NCBI RefSeq assembly: GCF_013466785.1
Contig: NZ_CP059163.1
Coordinates: 2,356,001-2,420,000 of the forward strand
Origin: Nocardioides marinisabuli
Lineage (GTDB): Bacteria > Actinomycetota > Actinomycetes > Propionibacteriales > Nocardioidaceae
Length of the DNA: 64,000 nucleotides
Reading direction: 5' to 3'
The notes beneath the pieces are model-generated. The model had not been told where the DNA came from. It saw nothing but the letters and a program-made list of their open reading frames with translations, and searched no databases. How positions within the stretch are numbered: the stretch's first letter is position 1; each line of letters opens with the position of its first letter. Below are positions 1 to 8,614 of the stretch, in pieces. A program made the position numbers and the translations under genes.

Positions 1-66
1 GTCGTCGACGACATCAACGGCCTCCTCCGAGCACGCGCCACCGCTTCCGCGACCCCGGCTCCCTGA
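1..66 (+). CDS. 3' end of an upstream gene (partial)
   Basis: The window opens inside what looks like the tail of a plus-strand gene. The first frame reads VVDDINGLLRARATASATPAP and stops at the TGA at 64-66. Third-position GC is high, as in the neighbouring genes. Only 21 codons are visible, so no function can be assigned and the stretch could be chance open frame. Confidence 0.4.
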   Translation, partial: VVDDINGLLRARATASATPAP

Positions 67-118
67 GCCGACCCAGGACGCTCGGTCGCGGCGTCCATCG
101 ACTGTCGGTCCTCGCGTC

Positions 119-124
119 TAGCGT
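119..124 (+). promoter_or_regulatory. Putative -10 hexamer TAGCGT
   Basis: TAGCGT fits the actinobacterial -10 pattern TANNNT. It lies 48 nt ahead of the GTG at 173, leaving room for a short leader with a ribosome binding site. No convincing -35 box is visible. Confidence 0.35.
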
Positions 125-172
125 GGGGCCCTCGGGTCGGTGGAGCCGACCGGTCGAGACACCGGGAGCGAC

Positions 173-1405
173 GTGACGATCGAGCAGGAGCACGACGAGG
201 CGTGGCGCGAGCTGCGTCGCCGGGTCGCCGACCACCTCGCGGCGATGGGCCCGGGCGACGAGCTCGGGGTCGCGGTCGACGACGGGTCCGGCGAGGTGCC
301 GGCGTACGTCGTCGCCGACGTCGACGGTCAGCAGCGGCTGCACCTGGAGTCGGTCGGCACCGGTGGCCTGGACCAGCCGTGGGCCGTCGGGCCCGAGCAC
401 GAGGACGACGACCCGGCCTTCGAGACCGTGCTCGGCCAGCGCGAGTGCGACCTCGCTGCGGAGCTGATCGTGGCCGTGCTGCGCTCCGGCTGCCTCCACC
501 CGGCCTTCCTCACCAGCCGCGAGCTCGACCTCGACGGCCTGCGCTGGCGTCGCCCGACGAAGCCGCTGCCGCCCGGGCGCGGCACGGTGCTCGGCGACGA
601 CGCGCCGCTCGCGGTGCTCGTCGAGGACCGCGAGCACCTGCAGCGGCTGGTCGACGCCACCCTCGCCGAGGTCCTCGACCAACCGGTCGCCCACGACGAG
701 GACGGCGACGTGCCGGTGCCGGTCGGTGAGAGCGTCGTGTGGGTCCAGGTGCTCGAGGACCGGCCGGTAGTGGCCCTCTTCGCGATCCTCGTCGACGACA
801 TCGCCGACACCGGAGCAGCCTTCCGGGAGGTCGCCGGGCTCCAGGCGCGGCTGCCCTACCTGCAGGTGCGCGTCGTGGGTGACCGCATCCTGGTGCGCCA
901 CGAGATCTGCGCGGTGCCCTTCGCGCCCCGCCAGCTCGCGGGGGTGCTCGCGCGGCTCTGCTCCGAGATCGACGACATCGCCGGCGCGGTCGCTGAGCGG
1001 GTCGGCGGCCGCCGGTTCCTGGAGGGCATGGGCGTCGACGAGGAGGGCGACGAGCTCGCCGAGCCGGCGCCGACCGTCCTCGACGAGCACCTGGCCACCG
1101 TGGTCGAGCTGCTCCTCGACGGCCAGGTCGAGCCCGCCCAGGTCGCGGCGGCGTACGACGGCGACCGGTCGTTGCTGGTGCGGTCCCTGGTGGGGCTGCG
1201 CACCGGCACCGTCGTGGTGCCCGACGTCGACCTCGACCTGCTGCTGCACACCGTCCGCTCGGGCCTGCGCCACCTCGTCGACCGGCTCGCCCGCCGCGAC
1301 GACGGCCCGGCCCGCCCTCGCGGCCCCCGCACGCAACAGCTCTCGCTGCTGCCCGAGGACGAGCAGGGCCTCGACCTGCCCGACCCCGGGCGCTGGGTGG
1401 GTTGA
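173..1405 (+). CDS. TY-Chap/YbjN-like chaperone-domain protein
   Basis: An acidic, soluble protein of 410 residues without signal peptide or membrane segment. The middle (about residues 185-290) resembles the YbjN/type III chaperone-like fold found in actinobacterial TY-Chap proteins: a hydrophobic strand (RPVVALFAILVDDI), then VRVVGDRILVRHEI and the PFAPRQLAGVL helix. The family assignment is by pattern recognition only; members are thought to bind peptides, but no substrate can be named. The GTG at 173 is chosen because GGGAG lies 5 nt upstream; an in-frame GTG at 140 has no such site. The C-terminal 35 residues are Arg/Pro-rich and probably disordered. It appears to be transcribed alone. 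Confidence 0.6.
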   Translation: MTIEQEHDEAWRELRRRVADHLAAMGPGDELGVAVDDGSGEVPAYVVADVDGQQRLHLESVGTGGLDQPWAVGPEHEDDDPAFETVLGQRECDLAAELIVAVLRSGCLHPAFLTSRELDLDGLRWRRPTKPLPPGRGTVLGDDAPLAVLVEDREHLQRLVDATLAEVLDQPVAHDEDGDVPVPVGESVVWVQVLEDRPVVALFAILVDDIADTGAAFREVAGLQARLPYLQVRVVGDRILVRHEICAVPFAPRQLAGVLARLCSEIDDIAGAVAERVGGRRFLEGMGVDEEGDELAEPAPTVLDEHLATVVELLLDGQVEPAQVAAAYDGDRSLLVRSLVGLRTGTVVVPDVDLDLLLHTVRSGLRHLVDRLARRDDGPARPRGPRTQQLSLLPEDEQGLDLPDPGRWVG

Positions 1406-1493
1406 GCGGCCGCCCGGAAGTCACTGACAGGGCTCAGGACGCCACGCACAATGGTGGGGCCGCGATGTCGCTCGGCCTCACCGAAGGAAACTG

Positions 1494-1961
1494 ATGAAGC
1501 ACCTGACGACCGTCCTCGCCCTGGCTTTTCTCCTCACCCCGGCGCCGGGACCCGCGGCCCATGCGGGCCTTGACGCGCCAGCCGCCTCGAAGGCGGACAC
1601 GAAGGAGTCTCGCGACCTCAAGCGCCTGACCTGCCGCAAGATCCCCAAGTGCGACAAGGACGCTTCCTACTGGGAGGGCGACGACAAGGGGCGCATCAGG
1701 GGTGACGACGGCGCCGGGGTCTACGTCTTCATCCAGTACCGAAAGTGTGGTCAAGGTAAGTGGGCCAACCTCACGCGCGAGACCACGACCGCGACCGGCG
1801 CCTGGGACTTCTACTACACCTACAAGGCCAGCGAGAAGAAGAAGTACCAGGTCAAGGAGTACAAGGCGGACTTCCCCAACTCGGTCCAGTTCAGCTTCTT
1901 CATCCCCGCCACGGACGACTACAAGCCGTACCGCTCGGTCTCCCCGTTCTGCTACAGCTGA
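1494..1961 (+). CDS. Small secreted protein, Lys-rich, four cysteines
   Basis: A 155-residue protein with a clear Sec signal peptide (MKHLTTVLALAFLLTPAPG, cleavage probably near AHA-G at 24). The mature part is rich in lysine and tyrosine and has four cysteines (CRKIPKC, YRKC and FCYS), enough for two disulfide bonds. The region GAGVYVFIQYRKCG...TTATGAWDFYYTYK looks like beta-strands of a small extracellular sandwich domain. AAGGAAAC precedes the ATG. No family is recognised. The composition (many AAG Lys and TAC Tyr codons) is unlike the Ala/Arg/Val-rich neighbours, which may reflect secretion or later acquisition. Confidence 0.65.
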   Translation: MKHLTTVLALAFLLTPAPGPAAHAGLDAPAASKADTKESRDLKRLTCRKIPKCDKDASYWEGDDKGRIRGDDGAGVYVFIQYRKCGQGKWANLTRETTTATGAWDFYYTYKASEKKKYQVKEYKADFPNSVQFSFFIPATDDYKPYRSVSPFCYS

Positions 1962-1979
1962 GTCTCCCACCGGTGGGCG

Positions 1980-2735
1980 TCAGCCTGTCGCCGCGGACTC
2001 GCGGCCGGGCGCCGGCGTCGCCGCACGACGGCGTACGCCGAAGATGACCAGGTAGCCCATGATCCAGGCCTCGCCGACCGACGCGGGCACCGTCAACAGG
2101 TCGATCGCCGACGCGGCGTCGGGGAACAGGTACGTGAGCAGCGCACTGCCCAGGTAGAGGACGCCGGCCACCACCAGGAGCCAGCCCAGGACCCGAGGCA
2201 TCCAGCCGGAGCGGAGCACCAGCCACCCCATCGGGATCAGCCACAGGCCGAAGAAGAGGGCGCCCACCCCCCAGAGGTTCCCGCTCAGCGCGTAGAGCAT
2301 CTGGACGGTGGCGGCCGGGTCGCCCTCCCGGCTCAGGGACTCGTCCTGCGCGACGTCGAGGGCCGTGGCGAGCACCGCGGCGCTGCTCAGGATGACCACC
2401 GCGTTGACCAGGCCGAAGCCCGCCAACGCACCCGCGGCCACGCGGTCGACCCGGCGGAAGAGCCGGTAGAACCACACGGCGACGAGCGCCTGGCTCAGCA
2501 CGATGCCGAGCTCGAGCACGATCCCGATGCGCGCCAGCGCCTCGCTGTCGAGCAGGTTGTCGAGCGTGCCCTGCGGGTCGTCGGCCACGTAGAGCTGCGG
2601 TCGCACGACCAGGAACCCCAGGATGCCCACGACGAAGAACGCCAGGTAGATCAGCCCGGTCGCCCGGGCCACCCGGACCAGGTCGTCGTCGATGTCAGGT
2701 GGTGCGCTTGAGCCGGTGGTCGTCGTCGTCGTCAT
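1980..2735 (-). CDS. DUF4386-type integral membrane protein
   Basis: A 251-residue polytopic membrane protein. After a threonine-rich start and a short cytoplasmic segment (DDDLVRVARATG) come about six hydrophobic helices, the first being LIYLAFFVVGILGFLVV. The pattern ATGLIYLAFF at the first helix and the GNLWGVGALFFGLWLIPMGWL segment fit the uncharacterised DUF4386 family. The start is the ATG at 2735 because GAGGGAGGACC lies just upstream on the minus strand; the frame stays open further back but that part lacks hydrophobic or conserved features. It converges on the small secreted gene with only an 18-nt gap. Function unknown. Confidence 0.65.
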   Translation of the reverse strand: MTTTTTTGSSAPPDIDDDLVRVARATGLIYLAFFVVGILGFLVVRPQLYVADDPQGTLDNLLDSEALARIGIVLELGIVLSQALVAVWFYRLFRRVDRVAAGALAGFGLVNAVVILSSAAVLATALDVAQDESLSREGDPAATVQMLYALSGNLWGVGALFFGLWLIPMGWLVLRSGWMPRVLGWLLVVAGVLYLGSALLTYLFPDAASAIDLLTVPASVGEAWIMGYLVIFGVRRRAATPAPGRESAATG

Positions 2736-2992
2736 GCGGTCCTCCCTCGGTCGAGATCGGCCCGTCCCTCCCGAGGTCGGGCCGCCAGTGGAACGACGGG
2801 CGCTCGCGCGTCGTCGCACCTTCAATCTGCTTGCGGGAGGTAGCCCCTCCCAGGGTCCAAGGACCCTTTTGCGCCCGGCGCCCCCAGGACAGGCGTCCCG
2901 TTCGGCGGCGAATTCCCTGACGTTCCTCACCGCGACACGCCGGTCCGGCGTGTGGAAGGTCAGGGACTATCCGCGCAGGCGACGCGGGCCCC

Positions 2993-2998
2993 TAGCCT
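2993..2998 (+). promoter_or_regulatory. -10 hexamer TAGCCT for a leaderless methyltransferase transcript
   Basis: TAGCCT ends 6 nt before the ATG at 3005, the spacing expected when transcription starts at or next to the start codon. No ribosome binding site lies between. Confidence 0.5.
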
Positions 2999-3004
2999 GG
3001 GGTG

Positions 3005-3790
3005 ATGGCCGCCTTCGACGTGTCCGCGGAGACCTACGACCGGTTCATGGGCCGGTTCTCGCGACCGCTCGCGCCGGTCTTCTGCGACGCGGTGCTGCCC
3101 GGGGGAGGGGTGCCGGCGTCGGTGCTCGACGTCGGGTGCGGGCCGGGGGCGCTGGTCGAGGAGCTGTCGCGGCGCTGTACCGCCGCCGGTGCCGACGTAC
3201 GACGGTTGGCCGCGGTCGACCCGGCCCCGACGTTCGTCGCCGCCGTCGCGGACCGCCACCCCGACGTGGAGACGCTGCAGGCCGGGGCCGAGGAGCTGCC
3301 GTTCGTGGACGACGAGTTCGAGGCGACCCTGGCCCAGCTGGTCGTGCACTTCATGGACGACCCGGCCGCCGGGGTCGCGGAGATGGTGCGGGTGACGCGG
3401 CCGGGCGGGCTGGTCGCCGCCTGCGTGTGGGACCACGGCGGTGGGCGGGGGCCGCTCTCACCGTTCTGGTCGGCCGTCGAGTCGCTGGCTCCCGGCACCG
3501 CGGCTGCGCCCTCGACCGGGTCGAGCGGCGGTGACCTGGAGCGCCTCTGGCGGGCCGCCGGGCTGGCCGCGGTGCGCGAGGAGCGCATCGGGGTCCGGGT
3601 CGACTTCACCGGCTTCGAGCAGTGGTGGGCGCCCTTCGAGCGGGCCGCCGGGTCGGTGCGCGCCTACCTCGACCGGCTGGAGCCGTCGGAGGTGGCGCGA
3701 CTGCGCGACTTCCTGCGCACCCGCCTCGGCGAGGGGCCGTTCGCGGTCGAGGCGGAGGCATGGTGCGTCAGCGGTCAGGTGCCCGGCTGA
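3005..3790 (+). CDS. Class I SAM-dependent methyltransferase
   Basis: A soluble 261-residue protein with the Rossmann-like methyltransferase fold. Motif I is VLDVGCGPGALVEEL (about residues 40-54), the acidic end of strand 2 is AAVDPAPTFV, and motif post-I to IV runs through AGAEELPFVDDEFEATLAQLVVHFMDD, as in the UbiE/Methyltransf_11 group. The C-terminal third (EERIGVRVDFTGFEQWWAPFE) is typical of small-molecule methyltransferases. The substrate cannot be inferred. A GTG at 3002 is a possible alternative start one codon earlier. The gene is divergent from the DUF4386 gene and seems monocistronic. Confidence 0.8.
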   Translation: MAAFDVSAETYDRFMGRFSRPLAPVFCDAVLPGGGVPASVLDVGCGPGALVEELSRRCTAAGADVRRLAAVDPAPTFVAAVADRHPDVETLQAGAEELPFVDDEFEATLAQLVVHFMDDPAAGVAEMVRVTRPGGLVAACVWDHGGGRGPLSPFWSAVESLAPGTAAAPSTGSSGGDLERLWRAAGLAAVREERIGVRVDFTGFEQWWAPFERAAGSVRAYLDRLEPSEVARLRDFLRTRLGEGPFAVEAEAWCVSGQVPG

Positions 3791-3835
3791 CGGTGCCCGC
3801 GTCTGCCGTCCTGGCCGCCCTCAGCGGCGAGTCGC

Positions 3836-4192
3836 TCAGACGGGGGTGACGCCGGGCGCCGACGCGGCGGCGACGTCCCGCAGCAGGCCGTGGGTGCCGG
3901 TGAGCTTCATCAGGCGCAGCGCGGCCGGGCTGGCGTTGTCGACCATGCAGGCCCGCCCAGCGGCGAGGGCGCGGCGGCGGCACCACATGACCGCCCCGAG
4001 GCCGGCGGCGTCCATGAAGGTGACGCCCGCGAGGTCGAGGTCGAGCGCGGAGGAGTCCGTCGGCACGGCGAGCGCAGCCGAGAAGCTCAGGCGCAGGTCG
4101 TGCACGGTGGCGAGGTCGAGCTCGCCGCTGACGGCGTGGCTGGTGGTGCTGGTGTGCGGTGTTGCCACCGAGGTGGCGAAGTCGTTGCCCAT
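3836..4192 (-). CDS. STAS-domain protein (anti-sigma antagonist-like), copy 1
   Basis: A 118-residue single STAS domain. SGELDLATVHDLRLSF is the first strand-helix unit and LDLDLAGVTFMDAAGLGAVMW is the signature loop region. In the SpoIIAA/RsbV family this loop reads D-S-(S/T)-G-L-G and the serine after Asp is phosphorylated by the partner anti-sigma kinase; here the residue is Ala, so the canonical phospho-switch is absent. The start at 4192 is chosen because MGNDFATSVATP aligns with the start of the paralogue at 11785-12123; an in-frame GTG at 4267 would add 25 unconserved residues. No anti-sigma kinase gene is adjacent. It may bind an unlinked partner constitutively. Confidence 0.75.
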   Translation of the reverse strand: MGNDFATSVATPHTSTTSHAVSGELDLATVHDLRLSFSAALAVPTDSSALDLDLAGVTFMDAAGLGAVMWCRRRALAAGRACMVDNASPAALRLMKLTGTHGLLRDVAAASAPGVTPV

Positions 4193-4349
4193 GGCGGGCC
4201 CCCAAGCGTGGTGGTGCAGCGCCGAGTCTCGACGCCTGTTCACTCCTTCGAGAGTAGGCGCCGACACCTAGTACGGCCAGGCGGCGCCGCACAAACCCCC
4301 GTAGGGGTGGTCTGGTACGGCGCCGCCCGCCCACGCGTCGGCGGCCGGC

Positions 4350-6662
4350 TCAGGGCTCGAAGGTGACCACCAGGTCGTCGCCGTCGACGTCGACCTCGAC
4401 CTGGAAGGCCAGGTAGGAGGTGTCCTCCTGGGGCTGGTAGTCGGGGCGCCCGAACCCGTAGGACTCGTCGGCCTCGAAGGTCGCCGTGGCCTCGCCGTCG
4501 CTGAGGTAGAGCGTCTCGGGGAACTCGCCGCTGAGGTAGATCTCGCCCAGGTCGGGGGCCTGGTCGAGGGTCCACTCGACGTTGCGCGGGTCGTCGCCGA
4601 ACGAGAACGCCGACTGCGGGCAGCCCTCGGGCTCCAGCTCGGTGCTGGCCATGCACTCGTCGAGGTAGGCGTCGACCTGCTCCTGCAGCTGGTCGCGGAA
4701 CTCCTGCGTCGGCTGCGGGGTCGAGACCGACGCGATGCTCGCGTAACCGCCGGGCTCGACCACGGTCGGCTCGCCGTCGAGCTCGAGGAACGGGTTGTCG
4801 GCGTACGGGTCGACGTCGTAGCTGCCGGGCAGCAGCCACTGGTCGGCCCCCGGCTCGACGTCGACCTGCACCCCGTTGACCGTCAACGTGGCGGACTCCT
4901 CGTAGATGCTGCCGATCCCGGCCAGGCCGGCCTCGCCGACGACCCAGTCCCCGAAGACGCCCCAGCGGCGCCCGTCGCGGTAGAGGGTCAGGTCGGCCGT
5001 GGGCTCGCCGCTGAGACCCTCGAGGCGGACCTCGACCTCGGCGGTGTCGCCGCTGACGTCGGTCGAGACGATCTCGTAGCCGGTGACCCGCTCCTCGGCC
5101 GCCTCGTAGACCTCGCGGGTGAACAGGTCGGTGGCCGCGTCGTCGCCGAAGCCGATCGAGAACGCCAGGCCCTCGGGCTCGAAGTCGAAGGGCGCCAGGT
5201 CCTGGGCCTCGTCGAGGTCGCCGGCGACGACCGCGTCGAGGTAGGCCTCGACCCGGTCCTCGGGGCCGAAGAACGTCGAGTCGACGACGCGGTAGCCGAT
5301 CGCCAGCAATGCCAGCACACCGACCACGCCGGCCCCGGCCAGCACCAGGCGGCGGTCGCGGCGCTGCTCCTCGGGCGTGCGCGGGCGGGGAGCCGGCCGG
5401 TCGCCGTCGGTCGCGACGGCGGTCTGCTCGCCCGCGTGCAGCGGACGCGGGCGGTCGAGGAGACGGCCCACCCGCTCGGGCAGCCTCGGCGACAGCGCCG
5501 GGGCGACGGTGCGGCTGAGCCCCTCGGCCAGCAGCGCCCACGCAGCGAGCACGAACATCGACCAGAACGCCGGCGCGAGGACCACCTGGCCGCTGAACTC
5601 GGCGATGCCGCCGCCGATGACCAGGACCCCGGCGACCCACAGCACGAGCCCACCGACGAGCCCGGCCAGCGGCAGCACCGCCCACGACCAGGCGTCGGCC
5701 CCCGCCGGGCGCACCCGGCGACGGTGCCAGGCCACCGACACGAGCAGGGTCGAGACCAGGGCGGCGAGGGTCAGCACGACCGCCAGGCCCACGTTCTCGC
5801 TGAAGAGGAAGAGGTGCTCGCCGCCGGCCGAGAGCGCGCCGAGGTGGGCCAGCTCGACGAGGTAGACCGCGACCGTCGGCGCGCCCACGAGCAGCACGAC
5901 GGCGGCGTCGACGCCCTCACCGACCAGCGCGAGCAGCGCCGCGAGCGGGACCCCGACGACCAGCCACCCGAGCAGCACCGACCACATCAGCCGCAGGCCC
6001 ACGACCAGGTCCAGGTCGAGCGCCGGGTGCCACCGGGGCCGGGCCGACCAGCGCCCGCCCCACAGCGCACCCAGGGTGAGCAGGAGCGCCCCGAGGAACA
6101 GGCTCGGGGAGGCGGTGTGCGCCACCGACCCGTCCACGCGCATCGCCAGCACCCGCATCAGCACCAGCAGCACGACGCCCAGCGCGACGCCGAGCAGTGC
6201 GCCGGAGCGGACCCGCTCCAGGGTGGTCGTGGGTCGCGCGGCCTGCCGCTCGGCCCTGCGGGCCAGCAGCGCGGTGACGGCGACGTACGAGCCGCTCACC
6301 CAGTAGACGGGCGCGTAGAGGCTGCCGCTCAGCCCCTCGAACGAGAGCCCCATGGTGCCGAGCAGACCCATGCCGAGCACCTGGAAGGGCAGGAAGAGCA
6401 GCACCCCCGCGCCGCTGGCGTCGCCGTCGTCGACCGGTTCGGTGCCGCTGACGACCAGGGCCAGCAGCATCAGCAGGGTGAGCACGACCGCGGCACCGAA
6501 GGCGGCGGCCAGACCCAGCAGCACGGGCCGCAGGTCGGCGCGGGCCTCGCCGAGCAGCGCACCCGGCGTCACCCCCGAGGACGACGGGCCGGACGGAGCC
6601 TCGGGGGAGGGGGCGGTGGTGGAGCCTGGCGGGGGCCCGGAGGGCGGGGTCGGAGGGAGCAC
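4350..6662 (-). CDS. Large polytopic membrane protein with extracytoplasmic NTF2-like tail
   Basis: A 770-residue protein. A Pro/Ser-rich cytoplasmic N-terminus (about 35 residues) is followed by roughly ten transmembrane helices (residues 45-390), a charged Arg-rich linker, and an eleventh helix (LVLAGAGVVGVLALLAIGY). The last 320 residues are acidic and probably outside the membrane. Their beginning (EDRVEAYLDAVVAGDLDEAQDL) resembles the NTF2-like fold seen after the last helix in many actinobacterial envelope proteins, followed by repeated beta-rich stretches (ATLTVNGVQVDVEPG, EATATFEADESYGF). The start is a GTG without a clear ribosome binding site. Function is not recognised. The minus-strand gene stands alone and is divergent from the uracil glycosylase gene. 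Confidence 0.65.
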   Translation of the reverse strand: MLPPTPPSGPPPGSTTAPSPEAPSGPSSSGVTPGALLGEARADLRPVLLGLAAAFGAAVVLTLLMLLALVVSGTEPVDDGDASGAGVLLFLPFQVLGMGLLGTMGLSFEGLSGSLYAPVYWVSGSYVAVTALLARRAERQAARPTTTLERVRSGALLGVALGVVLLVLMRVLAMRVDGSVAHTASPSLFLGALLLTLGALWGGRWSARPRWHPALDLDLVVGLRLMWSVLLGWLVVGVPLAALLALVGEGVDAAVVLLVGAPTVAVYLVELAHLGALSAGGEHLFLFSENVGLAVVLTLAALVSTLLVSVAWHRRRVRPAGADAWSWAVLPLAGLVGGLVLWVAGVLVIGGGIAEFSGQVVLAPAFWSMFVLAAWALLAEGLSRTVAPALSPRLPERVGRLLDRPRPLHAGEQTAVATDGDRPAPRPRTPEEQRRDRRLVLAGAGVVGVLALLAIGYRVVDSTFFGPEDRVEAYLDAVVAGDLDEAQDLAPFDFEPEGLAFSIGFGDDAATDLFTREVYEAAEERVTGYEIVSTDVSGDTAEVEVRLEGLSGEPTADLTLYRDGRRWGVFGDWVVGEAGLAGIGSIYEESATLTVNGVQVDVEPGADQWLLPGSYDVDPYADNPFLELDGEPTVVEPGGYASIASVSTPQPTQEFRDQLQEQVDAYLDECMASTELEPEGCPQSAFSFGDDPRNVEWTLDQAPDLGEIYLSGEFPETLYLSDGEATATFEADESYGFGRPDYQPQEDTSYLAFQVEVDVDGDDLVVTFEP

Positions 6663-6706
6663 TCGCCGAGGGTAAAGGAATCTGGCCCTCCCGGGGCTGT
6701 CGTGAG

Positions 6707-6712
6707 TAGCGT
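6707..6712 (+). promoter_or_regulatory. -10 hexamer TAGCGT for a leaderless glycosylase transcript
   Basis: TAGCGT ends 6 nt before the GTG at 6719. There is no ribosome binding site between, consistent with a leaderless mRNA. Confidence 0.5.
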
Positions 6713-6718
6713 GCGGGC

Positions 6719-7219
6719 GTGCAGGTGCTCCCCGACCTCGTCCCCGACCAGCCGCGCGTCGTCTTCTGCGGGCTCGCGGGCGCCGAGAGCACCAAGCACC
6801 GTGACCACTACTACGAGACGCCCGGCAACAGCTTCTGGGAGTCGCTGCACCTCTCGGGGCTCTCCCCGCGGCGGCTGCAGCCGCACGAGGACCACCTGGT
6901 GCCCGACCTCGGCCTGGGTCTGACCGACCTGGTCGGCCACTGGGACCCGCGCTGGGTCGAGATCGACGACCTGGCCGAGAAGTGCGAGCGCTGGCAGCCG
7001 GAGTGGCTGGCCTTCACCAGCAAGGCCGTCGCCCACGAGGCCTCCCGGGCGACGGGGCGACGGGGTCGGCCGGGTCTGGGCGTCCAGGACTGGTACGTCG
7101 GGCCCGCCCAGGTCTTCGTCCTGCCCGGGGTCTCCGGTGCCAACCAGCGCCACGACTACGACGGACGGCCCAACCGGCTCTCGTGGTGGCGCGACCTGGC
7201 GATGATCGCCGCTGCCTGA
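6719..7219 (+). CDS. mug: Mismatch-specific uracil-DNA glycosylase (MUG/TDG family)
   Basis: A 166-residue member of the uracil-DNA glycosylase superfamily. The active-site segment VVFCGLAGAESTKHR corresponds to the GINPG loop of Mug, followed by YYETPGNSFWESLHLSGL, which matches the PGN-FW signature. GLGLTDL and the late VLPGVSGANQRHDY segment (replacing the usual LPSPSG-N) complete the fold. Mug enzymes remove uracil or ethenocytosine from G mismatches in double-stranded DNA. The usual catalytic Asn of GINPG is not obvious here (GLAGA), so activity or substrate range may differ. It is not in an operon and converges on the membrane gene at 7251-7946. Confidence 0.75.
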   Translation: MQVLPDLVPDQPRVVFCGLAGAESTKHRDHYYETPGNSFWESLHLSGLSPRRLQPHEDHLVPDLGLGLTDLVGHWDPRWVEIDDLAEKCERWQPEWLAFTSKAVAHEASRATGRRGRPGLGVQDWYVGPAQVFVLPGVSGANQRHDYDGRPNRLSWWRDLAMIAAA

Positions 7220-7250
7220 CCGGGTACCCGTGCCGACCCGCGGCGCGGGC

Positions 7251-7946
7251 TCAGCGGCGGGCTGCTGCCCTGCCGCGCTCGATGTCCTCGACCAGCTGCT
7301 CGGCCGGCACCGTGAAGGCCGTGATCGGCACGACGACGTCCTTGCCCGCGCCCTTGACGTCGATCAGCACCCCCGCGGGGCCACGTTGCTGGACCCGGGC
7401 GCCGCGGATCGTCGACCAGGGCCACGTCTCGTCGGTGCGGTAGCCGCGGTAGGTCAGGGACTCGGGCCCGATCTCGAGCTGCCAGCGGTGCAGACGGCCG
7501 GTGAGCAGACGCACCAGGTCGGGCGCGGAGCCCAGGGCACCCACGACGGTGACCAGGATCCAGCCGTGGCCCTCGAGCGCGGAGAAGTCCGTGACCGCCA
7601 GGTAGACCCAGGACGCCGCCATCGCCAGCGCGGCGAACCAGGCACCCAGCAGCGGCCACACGGTCGCCGCCGGCGCCCGGTGCACGCCCACCCCCGCGGC
7701 GGTGGTCCTCATCGGGCGTCGCCGCCGAGGGCGCGCCAGCGCCGAGCAGGCGGCGACCAGCAGCAGACCGGCCGCGAGCGCGGCCAACCGCAAGGACCAG
7801 CCCACCGCCCCGTCCCGGACGAGGGCGACGCCGGTGGTGGCCGCCGTGGAGACGACCAGCACCGCCAGGACGGCCGCGACGTACCACCGGGGGACCAGCG
7901 GCCGATCGGGCACCGTCCGGTGCTTGTTCCGCTTCGGCCCGCTCAC
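7251..7946 (-). CDS. Membrane protein with C-terminal PH-like domain
   Basis: A 231-residue protein with about four transmembrane helices in two pairs (VPRWYVAAVLAVLVVSTAA and LRLAALAAGLLLVAACSALA, then WPLLGAWFAALAMAASWVYLA and ILVTVVGALGSA). A cytoplasmic domain follows whose pattern LEIGPESLTYRGY...WPWSTIRGARV is that of bacterial PH-like domains. The GTG start at 7946 overlaps the stop of the upstream cysteine hydrolase (GTGA), so the two are translationally coupled. Its layout resembles that of the 10092-10799 protein. Function unknown. Confidence 0.6.
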   Translation of the reverse strand: MSGPKRNKHRTVPDRPLVPRWYVAAVLAVLVVSTAATTGVALVRDGAVGWSLRLAALAAGLLLVAACSALARPRRRRPMRTTAAGVGVHRAPAATVWPLLGAWFAALAMAASWVYLAVTDFSALEGHGWILVTVVGALGSAPDLVRLLTGRLHRWQLEIGPESLTYRGYRTDETWPWSTIRGARVQQRGPAGVLIDVKGAGKDVVVPITAFTVPAEQLVEDIERGRAAARR

Positions 7947-8530
7947 GCGGGGAGGCCCCCGGCGAGCGCGTCGAGCACCTCGGCCGTCGACAGCACCGTC
8001 GCGAACTCGCCGTGCAGGCTGGTGGCGGTGGCCCGAGCCAGCTCGGCGGCGCTCATCGTGGTGCCGTCCGGGCCGGTGCGGTCGAAGGTGTGGGTCGCGT
8101 CGAGCACGAACGTGACGGCGTACCCGAGGTTGCCGCCGACCCGCGCCGTGGTCTCGCAGCAGTGGTTGATGGTGATGCCGCAGACCACGATCTCGCCGAT
8201 GCCCTCGCCGCGCAGCCATGCGTCGAGGTCGGGGGAGCCGTGGAAGGCGGAGTTGACCTGCTTGGTCACCAGCAGCGCCGGCTCGAAGCCCTCGAGGTAG
8301 TCCTTGAGGGCGTGGCCGGGCTGTCCGGGGAAGAGCGGGCTCTCGGGGCTCAGCGAGGAGTGCTGCACGTAGACCAGCGGGCGCCCCGAGGCCGCGAACG
8401 CGCCGACCAGCGCGGCGACGTGCTCGTCGCAGTCGGGGTTGTCGCGCGGACCCCACCACGGCTCGTCGAAGCCCTCCTGCACGTCGATGACTACGAGGGC
8501 GGCGTCGGCACCGATGGGGAGGCGGGTCAC
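7943..8530 (-). CDS. Cysteine hydrolase, isochorismatase-like family
   Basis: A 195-residue cytosolic enzyme of the isochorismatase/nicotinamidase superfamily. The first strand and catalytic Asp are in ALVVIDVQEGF (about residues 11-21). The catalytic Lys is probably in LLVTKQVNSAF, and the catalytic Cys in EIVVCGITINHCCETTAR, matching the V-x-G-x-x-x-x-x-C-x-x-x-T-A-R motif. Relatives hydrolyse small amides or vinyl ethers; the substrate cannot be told. The GTG at 8530 has TAGCGT 7 nt upstream and no ribosome binding site. It heads a two-gene unit with the PH-domain membrane protein. Confidence 0.8.
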   Translation of the reverse strand: MTRLPIGADAALVVIDVQEGFDEPWWGPRDNPDCDEHVAALVGAFAASGRPLVYVQHSSLSPESPLFPGQPGHALKDYLEGFEPALLVTKQVNSAFHGSPDLDAWLRGEGIGEIVVCGITINHCCETTARVGGNLGYAVTFVLDATHTFDRTGPDGTTMSAAELARATATSLHGEFATVLSTAEVLDALAGGLPA

Positions 8531-8537
8531 CCGGCGG

Positions 8538-8543
8538 ACGCTA
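8538..8543 (-). promoter_or_regulatory. -10 hexamer TAGCGT for a leaderless hydrolase transcript
   Basis: On the minus strand TAGCGT ends 7 nt before the GTG at 8530. There is no purine-rich ribosome binding site between. Confidence 0.45.
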
Positions 8544-8614
8544 GCGGCGCCCGGCGTCTCACCGCGTCACCCCTGGTGTTTACCCCGACGTGTCGGCGGG
8601 GCAGGGTGAGGCGC

